Below, in pieces: positions 43,482 to 52,054 of a stretch of 64,000 nt of DNA. Position numbers and translations under genes: made by a program. A model generated the notes under the pieces. That model saw only the letters and a program-made list of their open reading frames with translations, made no database searches and was not told where the DNA came from. Every line of letters starts with the position of its first letter. Positions within the stretch are counted from its first letter, which is position 1. The DNA comes from Saccharopolyspora ipomoeae (GTDB lineage Bacteria > Actinomycetota > Actinomycetes > Mycobacteriales > Pseudonocardiaceae): contig NZ_JASAOF010000019.1 in the NCBI RefSeq assembly GCF_029952525.1, positions 1-64,000 on the forward strand, given 5' to 3'.

Positions 43482-43842
43482 ACGGCACCCACAGATCGCT
43501 CGGGCGCTCACCAGCGAGCACAGGAGCACCCGGAGACCCGTGGGCCGGAAGTTCCAGCAGCTCAGTGACCACATCCGCAACCGCCCCGCGCCGATACCAG
43601 AGGGCGGGTGGCGCATGAGAGTTTTCGATGTCCTCTATGCGAAACCGAGCTGCGGACGCGCTGTCTGCGGACTCCGCGACGAACACATCCAGTGCTCCGC
43701 TCCCCACTCGAAACCCCTGCACGGCGGCCAGCTCATCCAGCGCTGGCAGGTACCGAAAGCGAAATCCGGCCAAGACGCTGGCTTCCAGCGCAGCCAAGTG
43801 CGGCCACATCCACGGTTCTTCGCCGCGGCACCTCGAACCCAT
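43474..43842 (-). CDS. Hypothetical protein, first of the small-gene operon
   Basis: A 122-residue protein (start ATG 43842; an ATG 30 bases upstream lies in an operator box). Segments such as LAALEASVLAGFRFRYLPAL and DELAAVQGFRVGSGALDVFV suggest an alpha/beta fold. No family is recognised. Its promoter region holds four palindromic boxes shared with the divergent XRE regulator. Confidence 0.65.
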   Translation of the reverse strand: MGSRCRGEEPWMWPHLAALEASVLAGFRFRYLPALDELAAVQGFRVGSGALDVFVAESADSASAARFRIEDIENSHAPPALWYRRGAVADVVTELLELPAHGSPGAPVLAGERPSDLWVPCD

Positions 43843-43861
43843 GTCGCCCCCAGACTCTCGA

Positions 43862-43976
43862 TGACATGTCACGGGGGAGTTGTATCAGCACAGGATCCTA
43901 CTGTGACATGTCATAGCAATATTTCATCCGGAGGGCTACACGACATGTCACGGAGCGTTGTTTCAATGACATGTCG
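43862..43976. promoter_or_regulatory. Four GACATGTC palindromic boxes
   Basis: TGACATGTCA at 43862-43871 and 43904-43913, CGACATGTCA at 43941-43950, and TGACATGTCG at 43967-43976. They fill the gap between divergent genes: the small-gene operon and the XRE regulator. The spacing is 42, 37 and 26 bp. The XRE protein is the likely binder. Confidence 0.85.
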
Positions 43977-44021
43977 CTCCTCATGGCAGTGCATGAACGG
44001 CAACCTGGAAGGCTGATCGAC

Positions 44022-44882
44022 ATGCCCACACCCACCGTGCTTCAGCTGCAGCTCGGGAAAGAGCTGAAGAGGCTCCGCGAGAAACGCGGACTGACGCTCG
44101 CCGAAGCCGTCGAGGTACTGGGCAACAAGGAGACGAAGCTGAGCCGTCTCGAACGCGGCCAGAGCAGCGTCCGCACCCTCGACATCCAGGTACTTCTCGA
44201 CCGCTACGAGGCCACCGAAGAAGAGAAAGCCTGGGCTCTGGAAACAGCCCGGCACTGCAACCAACGCGGCCGTTGGTCGGGCTACCGCTCGGTGTACGCC
44301 AAACACTTCCGGATGGCCGTCGACCTCGAGGAAGACGCCAGCACCATCAGGCACTACCAAGCCGAACTCATCCCCGGCCTGCTCCAGACCGAGGGCTACA
44401 TGCGGGCGATGTTCTCCGAAGGAGGCCCACGCGTCTTCGATCAGGCAATCGACAGCGCCATCACCGCTCGCCTCGAACGCCAGAAGGTGATCGAGCGGTC
44501 GTCGGCCCCCGAAATCGGCTTCGTGCTGTCGGAATCCTGCGTGCTCCGGCAGGTCGGCGACGAGAAGGTCATGCGCGAACAGCTGCTGCAGCTCGCCACC
44601 GTCGCCGAGCTGGCGAACGTGCAGCTGCAAGTCCTCCCGTTCAAGGCCCGCACCTACACGCCGGCCTGCACCTATCCCTTCACGACCTTCCGCATCCAGT
44701 CACCAGGCAAGGCAGGCCCGCTGGAGTTCGTCTACCTGGAGGACTTTCACGACGGTCGATACCTCGACGAACAGGACGACGTCGAGACGTACAGTCACCT
44801 GTGGGCACGGCTCACCGGAGCAGCACTCGATCCGGTGGCCTCTCGCGAGTACCTGCTCCGCGAAGCGGACAACCACGTGTGA
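44022..44882 (+). CDS. XRE-family regulator with DUF5753 (Scr1 type)
   Basis: A 286-residue regulator. Residues 8-65 form the XRE helix-turn-helix (GKELKRLREKRGLTLAEAVE, VLGNKETKLSRLERGQ). Residues 95-280 are the DUF5753 ligand-type domain with YQAELIPGLLQTEGYMRAMF, and EFVYLEDFHDGRYL. Such proteins pair with DUF397 proteins, which act as their antagonists in actinobacteria. The DUF397 gene is the next one. The start at 44022 has GGAAGG upstream; an ATG 30 bases before is possible. Confidence 0.92.
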   Translation: MPTPTVLQLQLGKELKRLREKRGLTLAEAVEVLGNKETKLSRLERGQSSVRTLDIQVLLDRYEATEEEKAWALETARHCNQRGRWSGYRSVYAKHFRMAVDLEEDASTIRHYQAELIPGLLQTEGYMRAMFSEGGPRVFDQAIDSAITARLERQKVIERSSAPEIGFVLSESCVLRQVGDEKVMREQLLQLATVAELANVQLQVLPFKARTYTPACTYPFTTFRIQSPGKAGPLEFVYLEDFHDGRYLDEQDDVETYSHLWARLTGAALDPVASREYLLREADNHV

Positions 44883-44907
44883 CCGATCGTCCCCCAGGAG
44901 GGTCAGC

Positions 44908-45111
44908 ATGAACGCCAACGCGTTCACCAACTGGCGCAAGTCCACCTACAGCAGCGGCAACCCCCAACAGTGCATCGAGGTCGGCGAAGCCCCAGGCCTC
45001 CGCGGGGTGCGGGATTCCAAGCTGGGCGTGACGAGTCCAGTCCTGGCCTTCAAAGACTCAGCCTGGTCGGAATTCGTCGCGATGACGAAGTCGGGTTCGC
45101 TCGACCGGTAG
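44908..45111 (+). CDS. DUF397 protein
   Basis: A 67-residue DUF397 protein: FTNWRKSTYSSGNPQQCIEV, then GVRDSKLG and VLAFKDSAWSEFVAMTKSG. The partner of the upstream XRE/DUF5753 regulator; such pairs modulate development or antibiotic genes. GGAGGG lies before the ATG. From its stop to 45293 no gene is seen. Confidence 0.93.
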   Translation: MNANAFTNWRKSTYSSGNPQQCIEVGEAPGLRGVRDSKLGVTSPVLAFKDSAWSEFVAMTKSGSLDR

Positions 45112-45293
45112 TCCACGATCTCGGCCAGGGGCTCCCACCTGCGACGGCTACGCGTCGAAGAGCGCGAGTTCAGACGGGGGAGCTCTCCTTACATGCCTGC
45201 CATAGCCCTAAGGATCTATCACGCATTATGACGAATCCGATCATCGGCCTGTGGTCCATAAACACCACAGAGGCGCCAACTTGACCGCTAACA

Positions 45294-46331
45294 CTAATCC
45301 CTATCCTGATCAGGTAGCTTATCCTTCGGGATTTGCGGCCCCGCTGCAATCGCTTCTCCAGGACGGGCAATCGCCCACCAAGACCCATCGATTTTGACCT
45401 TTGTCCGGTCGTCATCGGCGGCAACAGCCGCCAGCCTCTCTGATACCCATTCCCCCTTGGCAGGAACCGGCAATCCCAGTATTCTTGCTATATTCACATG
45501 CGCTGGAAGATGCCCCAGAACAACTATCCCCTCGGAGCGCAAGGCGATTCGGGCATCACGAGCCCTCTTCGGGGAGTCGTCCTGCTGAGCAACCGTAAGA
45601 ACCGTATGGCGACCAACAATTTTTCCGGTCACCTCCCGGAATAGCTGGTTCACTCGTTCCTGCCCCGAGGAAGAGGTTAAGATCCTCGCCCGGCGTCGCG
45701 CATCCATCTTCAGCAGAACGTTCTCCGGTAGATCGAAATGAATTCCTCCCCATAGCCAAAAAATATCGCCAAAATGGTCTGAGTTAATTTTTCGCTTGTT
45801 ATCTCTATTATAGGCGCGTTCTGGGTCCCCGGTTCCATCGTGGCGCTTCCACCTCAGCCGCCCATCCGTTACCCGAAGCAGACCAGCAGCCCATTGACGC
45901 GACTCTTCGTTCAACCACACCAGCATTGCCGGATGATCGGCACCACCCGACCGATCCCTGTGAGCAGAGCAAAGGTACATCTCCATCGGGATTTCCCAGG
46001 CGCCAAATTCTCGCGAAAATTTGCAGTCAAGATCCTGTCCGGAAATTCTCCAATCGAGGTCAACGCCAGAATCGAACTCGAACTCTTTTGTAAGGTTAAC
46101 CTCGATAGCCGTACCAAGATGCGTCTTTTCCGCCTTGGAAAGGTGCTGGTAACACCACCGCCCAGTACGCTGACCATCCAGTAGCTCATCAAGCGAGTCA
46201 CGAAGCGTCCAGCGGAACCGCTCGCGTGCGTCTTGCTGTTGGTCAAACCACTCTACAATCGGTCTAAGGTCGGGAGGAACCTCTCCACCGTTTGTACTTA
46301 TCCCGAACCGGGACGGTCGCACAGTCGACAT
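45294..46331 (-). CDS. NaeI-family type II restriction endonuclease
   Basis: A 345-residue protein close to NaeI (317 residues) throughout: LRDSLDELLDGQRTGRWCYQ, KAEKTHLGTAIEVNLTKEFE, the catalytic segment ISGQDLDCKFSREFGAWEIP (Asp...Asp-x-Lys), and in the C-terminal domain NQLFREVTGKIVGRHTVLTV, AQQDDSPKRARDARIALRSE, GLPVPAKGEWVSERLAAV. NaeI cuts GCCGGC and needs a second, effector site, and its C-terminal domain is topoisomerase-like. The Leu that keeps NaeI a nuclease appears kept (LDELLDG). The start could be an ATG 78 bases upstream. It lies after the methyltransferase on the same strand. Confidence 0.9.
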   Translation of the reverse strand: MSTVRPSRFGISTNGGEVPPDLRPIVEWFDQQQDARERFRWTLRDSLDELLDGQRTGRWCYQHLSKAEKTHLGTAIEVNLTKEFEFDSGVDLDWRISGQDLDCKFSREFGAWEIPMEMYLCSAHRDRSGGADHPAMLVWLNEESRQWAAGLLRVTDGRLRWKRHDGTGDPERAYNRDNKRKINSDHFGDIFWLWGGIHFDLPENVLLKMDARRRARILTSSSGQERVNQLFREVTGKIVGRHTVLTVAQQDDSPKRARDARIALRSEGIVVLGHLPAHVNIARILGLPVPAKGEWVSERLAAVAADDDRTKVKIDGSWWAIARPGEAIAAGPQIPKDKLPDQDRD

Positions 46332-46596
46332 CGGCTTCTCTGGCGCGGGATGGACCCTAAACCTGTTTCGCTTCGACCGAAGTGCAATCCCACGCGAGTC
46401 ATTGCCCATCGGAACCTCTGGGGCAGCCACGTCAGGCCAAAGTCCTGGTTGTTCCTCAGTCACCCAATGATCATGACAGAAGCAGGAACCTGCCGTCACC
46501 ATTTTTCGGCATCTGACCTCTCCGGCAGCCCACCATGCCGGTGTGCGTCTCTGCTAAGTGCACTCCTTGTCGACCCCTCAGAGAGGCGGCCGTGCA

Positions 46597-47844
46597 CTAG
46601 CTGATCTTCGCGCGGTGCTTTAGGAAAAGCTCATGGCGTGCGTGGCCTTCTTGACCAGTGAACGCACGGAACTCTCCGAGTTTGTATGCGGTGGACGACT
46701 TGCCGTTGCGGACCTCCACATCGAAGTCGCGACTAAGCACGCTGATACGACGCTCCAGTTCTGGAGCATCGAAGTCTCGTCCACTGGCTCGCGCGATCTG
46801 AGCCTGCGTCATGAACTCACCACTACTGCGCAGGGCCTTGTAGATGGGGTCATGTTCGACAGGTTGACGCTCATTCGGCTCGCCTTCGTGCTGGAACGCG
46901 CGCATGATCGCTGAGCCGACGGCGGCCGCGACCGGCGGCGGGAAGGCGTTGCCGATCTGCCTGTAGGTGGCCGTTTTCCGTCCAGCGAACTTCCAGCTGA
47001 AGCCCTTGTCCGGGAGCCAGCCCTGAATCCGCTCGACCATCTCGGTCGTGAGCTTCGGCCCGACCCCGAACTTGTCGCCAGGGCCAGGTGCGTCGTTGGC
47101 GATCCCCAATGCGTCAACGCCCATCTCAGCCCAAGCACGCTTTGCCCTGGTCGGGCCGAGGTCAGCGCCACCGTGCTTCTTTGATCCACCCACGATCGTC
47201 GGAGCGATCTTGTTCGCGGCCTTGGCCCACTCGTCAGCGCCTTCCCAGCCGTTGGCTGCCATGAGGTCCTTCAGGACCTCGCCGACAGTGCTGGGTTCCT
47301 CATCCGTCTCGGGCCATGCGAAGTACGCAGCATCCTCGGGGCGCAGCGCGACCAAGACAAAACGGGGCCTCAACTGGGGCACGCCGAAGTCCGAGGCGTT
47401 GAGCAGCTGCCATTCGGCCACATAGCCAAGCTCCGTCAGCCTGTCCAGCACGTGCTGCCGGTACCCAGCGAACCTCGGCATGCTCAGGCCGCGGACGTTC
47501 TCCAACAGCAACGCCCTCGGCTTAACCTCGTCAACGAGTTCGATCGCCCACGCGAACAAATCCCGCTCATCCTCGGCTCCGAGCTGCTTGCCCGCGATCG
47601 TGAACGGAGGGCAGGGAACTCCCCCGGCCAACAGCGAGACGCCGCTATAGTCGCTCGGGTTCCAGAGGTCCCGATCTGCGACGTCACCTTGCTTGACGTC
47701 CCACTTCTCCCGGTTCAGGCGGAGCGTGTCGCACGCGTTGCTGTCGAGCTCGATCGCGAGCTCGTGCTCGAAGCCGGCCTTCTCCAGACCGAGAGCCTGA
47801 CCGCCCGCACCTGCGCAAATCTCAACGACGCCGTAGTCCGACAT
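46597..47844 (-). CDS. DNA (cytosine-5) methyltransferase
   Basis: A 415-residue C5 methyltransferase. Motifs: I EICAGAGGQALGLEKAG, IV GGVPCPPFT with the catalytic Cys, VI LLLENVRG, VIII QLRPRFVLVAL, and X YRQIGNAFPPPVAAAVGSA. A C-terminal extension (about 90 residues) has a winged-helix look (SGEFMTQAQIARASGRDFDA). It should protect GCCGGC from the NaeI-like enzyme, an inference from the neighbour. ATG with GAGGAGG; 265 bp separate its stop from the nuclease gene. Confidence 0.93.
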   Translation of the reverse strand: MSDYGVVEICAGAGGQALGLEKAGFEHELAIELDSNACDTLRLNREKWDVKQGDVADRDLWNPSDYSGVSLLAGGVPCPPFTIAGKQLGAEDERDLFAWAIELVDEVKPRALLLENVRGLSMPRFAGYRQHVLDRLTELGYVAEWQLLNASDFGVPQLRPRFVLVALRPEDAAYFAWPETDEEPSTVGEVLKDLMAANGWEGADEWAKAANKIAPTIVGGSKKHGGADLGPTRAKRAWAEMGVDALGIANDAPGPGDKFGVGPKLTTEMVERIQGWLPDKGFSWKFAGRKTATYRQIGNAFPPPVAAAVGSAIMRAFQHEGEPNERQPVEHDPIYKALRSSGEFMTQAQIARASGRDFDAPELERRISVLSRDFDVEVRNGKSSTAYKLGEFRAFTGQEGHARHELFLKHRAKIS

Positions 47845-47953
47845 CAGTTCCCCTCCTCGCAGCTAGGCACGGTGCGTCAGGCTTGCTCCTGGCGGGCGTT
47901 ATCTTGCCTTGTACGCGCGAGCTAGCCTTCACCGCCTGACAGTTGGTGTGATC

Positions 47954-48415
47954 GTGTCTGAACGAGACCTCAGCGACGCCCGTGAGCGAGCCCACGCTGC
48001 GGGCATCTATCCCGCTCCGCTGAACGCCGGTCGTTCCCGGAACATGCGCGCCAACCGCCGAGCTGACACGAAGCCCGAGGTCAGGCTCCGGAAGGCGCTG
48101 CACAAGCTTGGCTACCGCTACCGAAAAGATCTTCTTCTCCGGCTCGACGGCGGCGTGCGCGTCAAGCCGGACATCGTGTTCACGGCACGCAAGGTCGCAG
48201 TGTTCGTCGACGGATGCTTCTGGCACGTGTGCCCTGAGCACGGCCGTCAGCCGACGACGAACGAGTGGTACTGGACGCCGAAGCTTCGGCGCAACATGGA
48301 GCGCGATCGAATCGTCGGCGAAGCCCTGCGCAGCGCAGGATGGCACGTCGTCCGCATCTGGGAGCACGAGCTCCTCGACGACGCGGTGGCGCGTGTCGAA
48401 ACCACCCTCCGCTAG
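47954..48415 (+). CDS. vsr: Very short patch repair endonuclease Vsr
   Basis: A 153-residue Vsr: NRRADTKPEVRLRKALHKLG, VKPDIVFTARKVAVFVDGCF (active-site Asp and the CFWH zinc/active region), WHVCPEHGRQPTTNEWYWTP and WHVVRIWEHEL. Vsr nicks T:G mismatches that arise when 5-methylcytosine deaminates. It is divergent from the methyltransferase, as expected in C5 restriction-modification loci. GTG start is used; the ribosome site is weak. Confidence 0.92.
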   Translation: MSERDLSDARERAHAAGIYPAPLNAGRSRNMRANRRADTKPEVRLRKALHKLGYRYRKDLLLRLDGGVRVKPDIVFTARKVAVFVDGCFWHVCPEHGRQPTTNEWYWTPKLRRNMERDRIVGEALRSAGWHVVRIWEHELLDDAVARVETTLR

Positions 48416-48571
48416 CTGCATGAACATGCGTTCGATGTTAGCTCGCGACTCCGACTGTCAGCTGCAAAATCGGTGCCCGTGTGTCCGATCCAGATCACTT
48501 TCACCCAGCTCAGGGATCGATCTTCCTTGGACACAGCCGCTGAGTGCGTACGGTGACCGGGCCATTCCGAC

Positions 48572-49531
48572 CTAGTGCGCCTGAATCACAGGCGCGGTCT
48601 TCCTCGCAAGCAGTTGCCGGATGTAGTCGTAGAAGCCAGCGGAGTTGACGGTATCGACAACTGTCGCATTCGGCTGCAAGTTGTGGACACCCCAAGACAT
48701 CGCGGCGTACCCACGCGTGAGCTCTCCTTGGGTCTCGATGTCCACGTGGTACTGGCCGACGCGGGTGATCAGCTCCGGGTGAAGCAGCACCGCTGCTGTT
48801 AGGGAGTCGGGGTGGGTGGTGCCGTTGATGCCGACGCTTCGGTCGAAGTCGAGGGTTGTGGCGCAGACGCGGGTGAAGAAGCGGGAGAGCGGGGTGTCCA
48901 GGGCCGCGATCTCGTCGAGTTGGTTCGGGTCGAAGACTGCGTGCTCCAACGTGAGTGGAGCCCACGGGATGACCGTGATGTTGAACCCTGCTGCGAAGAC
49001 CGCCTTGGCGGCCTCTGGGTCGACGTAGAAGTTGAACTCGGCTGCGGCTGTGATGTTTCCGCGGGCGTTGTTGCTGCCGCCCATCACGTAGAGGGCTTTG
49101 ACGTTGTCGACGAACGTCGGGTCCTTCACCGTTGCTGTGGCGATGTTGGTCAGCGGGCCGATGCAGACGATCGTGAGTTCCCCCGGCGACTCCGCCGCCA
49201 GGCGGATCAACGCGTCCACCGCGTGTTCCGGGTCGGGGTTGCAGCCGGTCATGTCCATGGTCAGGCCGCCGACTCCGTCGCCGTGGACGTTCTCGGCGCT
49301 CTCCCACGGGCGGACCAGGGGGCGCCGGCAGCCGAGGTGCACCGGGACGGAACCCAGGCGACCTGCGACGTTCAACGTCAGGAAGGCGTTGCGGATCTGC
49401 TGGTCGAAACCGACGTTGCCGGCGACCATCGTGATCGCGCGCAAGTCGGCCCGGAGGTCGAGGAGTCCGACGAGCAGGGCGATGCAGTCGTCCTGAGCCG
49501 TGTCGGTGTCGATCACCATCGGGATGGTCAC
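48572..49531 (-). CDS. Nucleoside hydrolase
   Basis: A 319-residue inosine-uridine-preferring nucleoside hydrolase. The calcium site MVIDTDTAQDDCIALLVGLL (usual DTDPGxDD), TIVCIGPLTNIATATVKDP, LYVMGGSNNARGNITAAAEF, NFYVDPEAAKAVFAAGFNIT and HPDSLTAAVLLHP (Asp near the end) are present. It cleaves N-ribosides for salvage. GTG with GAGGAGG upstream. Its start is next to the divergent VOC gene. Confidence 0.9.
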   Translation of the reverse strand: MTIPMVIDTDTAQDDCIALLVGLLDLRADLRAITMVAGNVGFDQQIRNAFLTLNVAGRLGSVPVHLGCRRPLVRPWESAENVHGDGVGGLTMDMTGCNPDPEHAVDALIRLAAESPGELTIVCIGPLTNIATATVKDPTFVDNVKALYVMGGSNNARGNITAAAEFNFYVDPEAAKAVFAAGFNITVIPWAPLTLEHAVFDPNQLDEIAALDTPLSRFFTRVCATTLDFDRSVGINGTTHPDSLTAAVLLHPELITRVGQYHVDIETQGELTRGYAAMSWGVHNLQPNATVVDTVNSAGFYDYIRQLLARKTAPVIQAH

Positions 49532-49608
49532 GAAAGTTCCTCCTCGGGCGGATGTCGGTGGCAGCGGCAATACTCGCCCGCGTTCCACCCGCGCACCAGG
49601 GAGGCGAC

Positions 49609-50013
49609 ATGGACACGCGGATCTCGACGTTCCTGATGTTCCAGAACGGCAAGGCCGAGGAGGCGATGAACTTCTACGTCAGCCTGTTCGACGACTCCGA
49701 AGTGATCGCGATCCACCGCTACGGACCCGGTGAGCAGGGCGCCGAAGGTTCCGTGCAGCACGCCACGTTCACCTTGTGCGGGCGGCAGCACATGTGCATC
49801 GATTCGCCCGTGTCGCACGCCTTCGACTTCACGCCGTCGGTGTCGCTGTACGTCGACTGCGTGGACGAGGCGCAGCAGGACCGTCTCCACCAGGCGCTTT
49901 CCTCGGACGGGGCGGTGATGATGCCGCCGGACGACTACGGGTTCTCCCGCAAGTTCAGCTGGGTCGAGGACCGCTACGGGGTGTCCTGGCAGCTCAACCT
50001 CCCGCACAGCTGA
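49609..50013 (+). CDS. PhnB-like VOC protein (3-dmu-9_3-mt family)
   Basis: A 134-residue protein: FLMFQNGKAEEAMNFYVSLF, DDSEVIAIHRYGPGEQG, SVQHATFTLCGRQHMCIDSP, and FSRKFSWVEDRYGVSWQLNL, the signature of the PhnB/YdcH-type 3-demethylubiquinone-like family. Enzymatic role unknown. GGGAGGCGAC precedes the ATG. The CMD protein gene follows 27 bp later. Confidence 0.9.
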   Translation: MDTRISTFLMFQNGKAEEAMNFYVSLFDDSEVIAIHRYGPGEQGAEGSVQHATFTLCGRQHMCIDSPVSHAFDFTPSVSLYVDCVDEAQQDRLHQALSSDGAVMMPPDDYGFSRKFSWVEDRYGVSWQLNLPHS

Positions 50014-50040
50014 AAGATCTTGCAGCGCTAAGGTCTGCGC

Positions 50041-51051
50041 ATGACGACCGTCAGCGATCGCGCAGCCGAAACGCTCACCGTGCTTCGACCGGACGTCCGG
50101 GAAGCCGCCGAGAACGCCGATGCCGCAGTGCTCCGGCCCGAAGACCAGTCCCAGCTGGACCAGGCCGATCGGGCTCGGATCGCGCTGCGCGTCGCACTGG
50201 TCAACGAATCCCCCTCCTACGCCGACGCCGTGGCCGCCGGGCTCGACGACGCCGAGGTCGTGCGCGACGTCGAGCGCTGGGGTGAGCTGCCGGAGGCCAC
50301 GCAGGCGCTGCTGGCGCACTGCGAGCAGGTCGCCCTCGACCCCGCCGACGCCGGTGCCGATGAGGTCGCCGAGCTGCTGCAGCACTTCAGCCCCGCGCAG
50401 GTCGTCACCGCCACCCAGGTCGCCGCCTACGCGAGCTTCCGGGTGCGGCTGGAGAGCGGGCTGGAGCTCGTCGCGGGCGCGGGCGACGGTCCCGCCTCGC
50501 AGCGGGGCATCACCATCGAGGCCGGGGCGGCCGCCGACGGGTTCGCGCTGTCGACGCCCGACCAGGCGTTCCCGTCGATGCGGTGGGTGTCGCGGGTCGT
50601 GCCCGGGGGCGAGTTCGTGGAGACCCTCAAGCTCGACCCCGGCGTGCTGTCGGCGCAGACGCTGCTGCGCGAGGCGATCATGACCGGCCGCGGAGCGCTG
50701 GACCGGGCCGATCGGGAGCTGGCGGCGCTGGCGACCTCGCTGATCAACGGCTGCGGCTACTGCACCTCCGTGCACGGCAAGCGGCAGGTGGAGCTCTCCG
50801 GCGACCCGCTGACCGCCGTGGTGCTGGCCGAGGCCGGGCCGGCCGCGATCGCCGACGAGCGGCTGCGGGCCGTCGTCGACGTCGCCGGGGCCCTGGCCCA
50901 CACGCCGTCCTCGCTGCGGCCCGCCGACGTGCGGCGGCTGCACTCGGCCGGGCTCGGGGCCGACGACGTGCACGACCTGGTGGCCGTGGCCTCCATGTTC
51001 GCCTGGGACAACCGGCTGATCATGACCTTGGGCAACGCCGTGCGCTCCTAG
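50041..51051 (+). CDS. Two-domain carboxymuconolactone decarboxylase/AhpD-like protein
   Basis: A 336-residue all-helical protein made of two CMD domains. The second has the redox site NGCGYCTSVHGKRQVELSGD (CxxC with His) typical of AhpD alkylhydroperoxidases. The first lacks it. The size fits the CMD domain proteins annotated in actinobacteria. It may reduce peroxides; no partner is seen. Confidence 0.88.
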   Translation: MTTVSDRAAETLTVLRPDVREAAENADAAVLRPEDQSQLDQADRARIALRVALVNESPSYADAVAAGLDDAEVVRDVERWGELPEATQALLAHCEQVALDPADAGADEVAELLQHFSPAQVVTATQVAAYASFRVRLESGLELVAGAGDGPASQRGITIEAGAAADGFALSTPDQAFPSMRWVSRVVPGGEFVETLKLDPGVLSAQTLLREAIMTGRGALDRADRELAALATSLINGCGYCTSVHGKRQVELSGDPLTAVVLAEAGPAAIADERLRAVVDVAGALAHTPSSLRPADVRRLHSAGLGADDVHDLVAVASMFAWDNRLIMTLGNAVRS

Positions 51052-51160
51052 ATCCTCCTGCGGAGCCGCCCCGTTCAGGTGACAGTGGGGTTGACCTGAG
51101 GCGTGTCGCGACGGGCCCGTCGGGGTACTCGTTGCGCCCGGAATCCGAGGGAGGCTCCCG

Positions 51161-51904
51161 ATGGTTCAACTGACGACCGAACCGATGACGGTCAAGACCC
51201 CTGCCGGAATGCTCGAAGGGGACCTCGTGATGCCACCGCCCGCCCGGGCGGTGGTTCTGTTCGCGCACGGTTCCGGCAGCTCACGGCGCAGCCCGCGGAA
51301 CCGGGCCGTCGCCGAGCAGCTGCAGAACGCCGGCTTCGGCACCCTGCTGCTGGACATGCTCACCTCCGACGAGGCCGCCACCGACCAGCGCACGCACGAG
51401 TTCCGCTTCGACATCGAGCTGCTCACCGAGCGGCTCACCCCCGCCATCGACGCGCTCGACTCCTGGCGCGCCACCCGCGGCATGCCCGTGGGCCTGTTCG
51501 GCGCCAGCACGGGGGCGGCAGCGGCGTTGAAGGCCGCCGCGCGCAGGCCCGAGCGGGTCGCGGCGGTGGTGTCGCGGGGTGGTCGTCCCGATCTCGGCGG
51601 CGACGGGCTCGCCGAGGTGCAGGCGCCGACGCTGCTGATCGTGGGCGGCGACGACCGCGAGGTCCTCAACCTCAACCGTCAGGCCGCCGAACTGCTCACC
51701 TCGCTGCCGCTGACCGACGTCAAGATCGAGATCGTGCCGCACGCAGGCCACCTCTTCGAGGAACCCGGCGCGCTGGACAAGGTCGCCGACATGGCGGGCC
51801 GCTGGTTCTGCCAGTACCTCGGCGCGGGCCACGACAAACCCACCGGCCCCGACGGAGGCCACTTCAAGCCCCCAGAACCCCGCCGCAGGCCACCGACGAC
51901 GTAG
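51161..51904 (+). CDS. Alpha/beta hydrolase (dienelactone hydrolase-like)
   Basis: A 247-residue hydrolase. The oxyanion segment VVLFAHGSGSSRRSPRNRAV, nucleophile elbow GLFGASTGAAAALKAAAR (Ser), Asp in TLLIVGGDDREV, and His in VPHAGHLFEEPG form the triad. It is followed by a Pro-rich tail. Substrate unknown. ATG with GGGAGG upstream. Confidence 0.88.
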   Translation: MVQLTTEPMTVKTPAGMLEGDLVMPPPARAVVLFAHGSGSSRRSPRNRAVAEQLQNAGFGTLLLDMLTSDEAATDQRTHEFRFDIELLTERLTPAIDALDSWRATRGMPVGLFGASTGAAAALKAAARRPERVAAVVSRGGRPDLGGDGLAEVQAPTLLIVGGDDREVLNLNRQAAELLTSLPLTDVKIEIVPHAGHLFEEPGALDKVADMAGRWFCQYLGAGHDKPTGPDGGHFKPPEPRRRPPTT

Positions 51905-51936
51905 TCGCAGGCCACCGATGGCGGGGTCGAGGGCAG

Positions 51937-52008
51937 GGGACGGTTTTAGTGAGAATCGCCCGGGACCTCGGTGTCGAGATCCCGGGCGATTCTCACTAAA
52001 ACCGTCCC
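51937..52008. terminator. 29-bp perfect inverted repeat between convergent genes
   Basis: Arms 51937-51965 and 51980-52008 are exact inverses, with a 14-base loop. The AT part GGTTTTAGTGAGAAT resembles the TTTTAG half of the 32.5-kb repeat. It lies between the hydrolase and the convergent DprE2-like gene. Confidence 0.88.
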
Positions 52009-52054
52009 GCTCCAGGAGCCACCGAACAGCGGGAGCGCCGCGTAGCTCCGGCGA

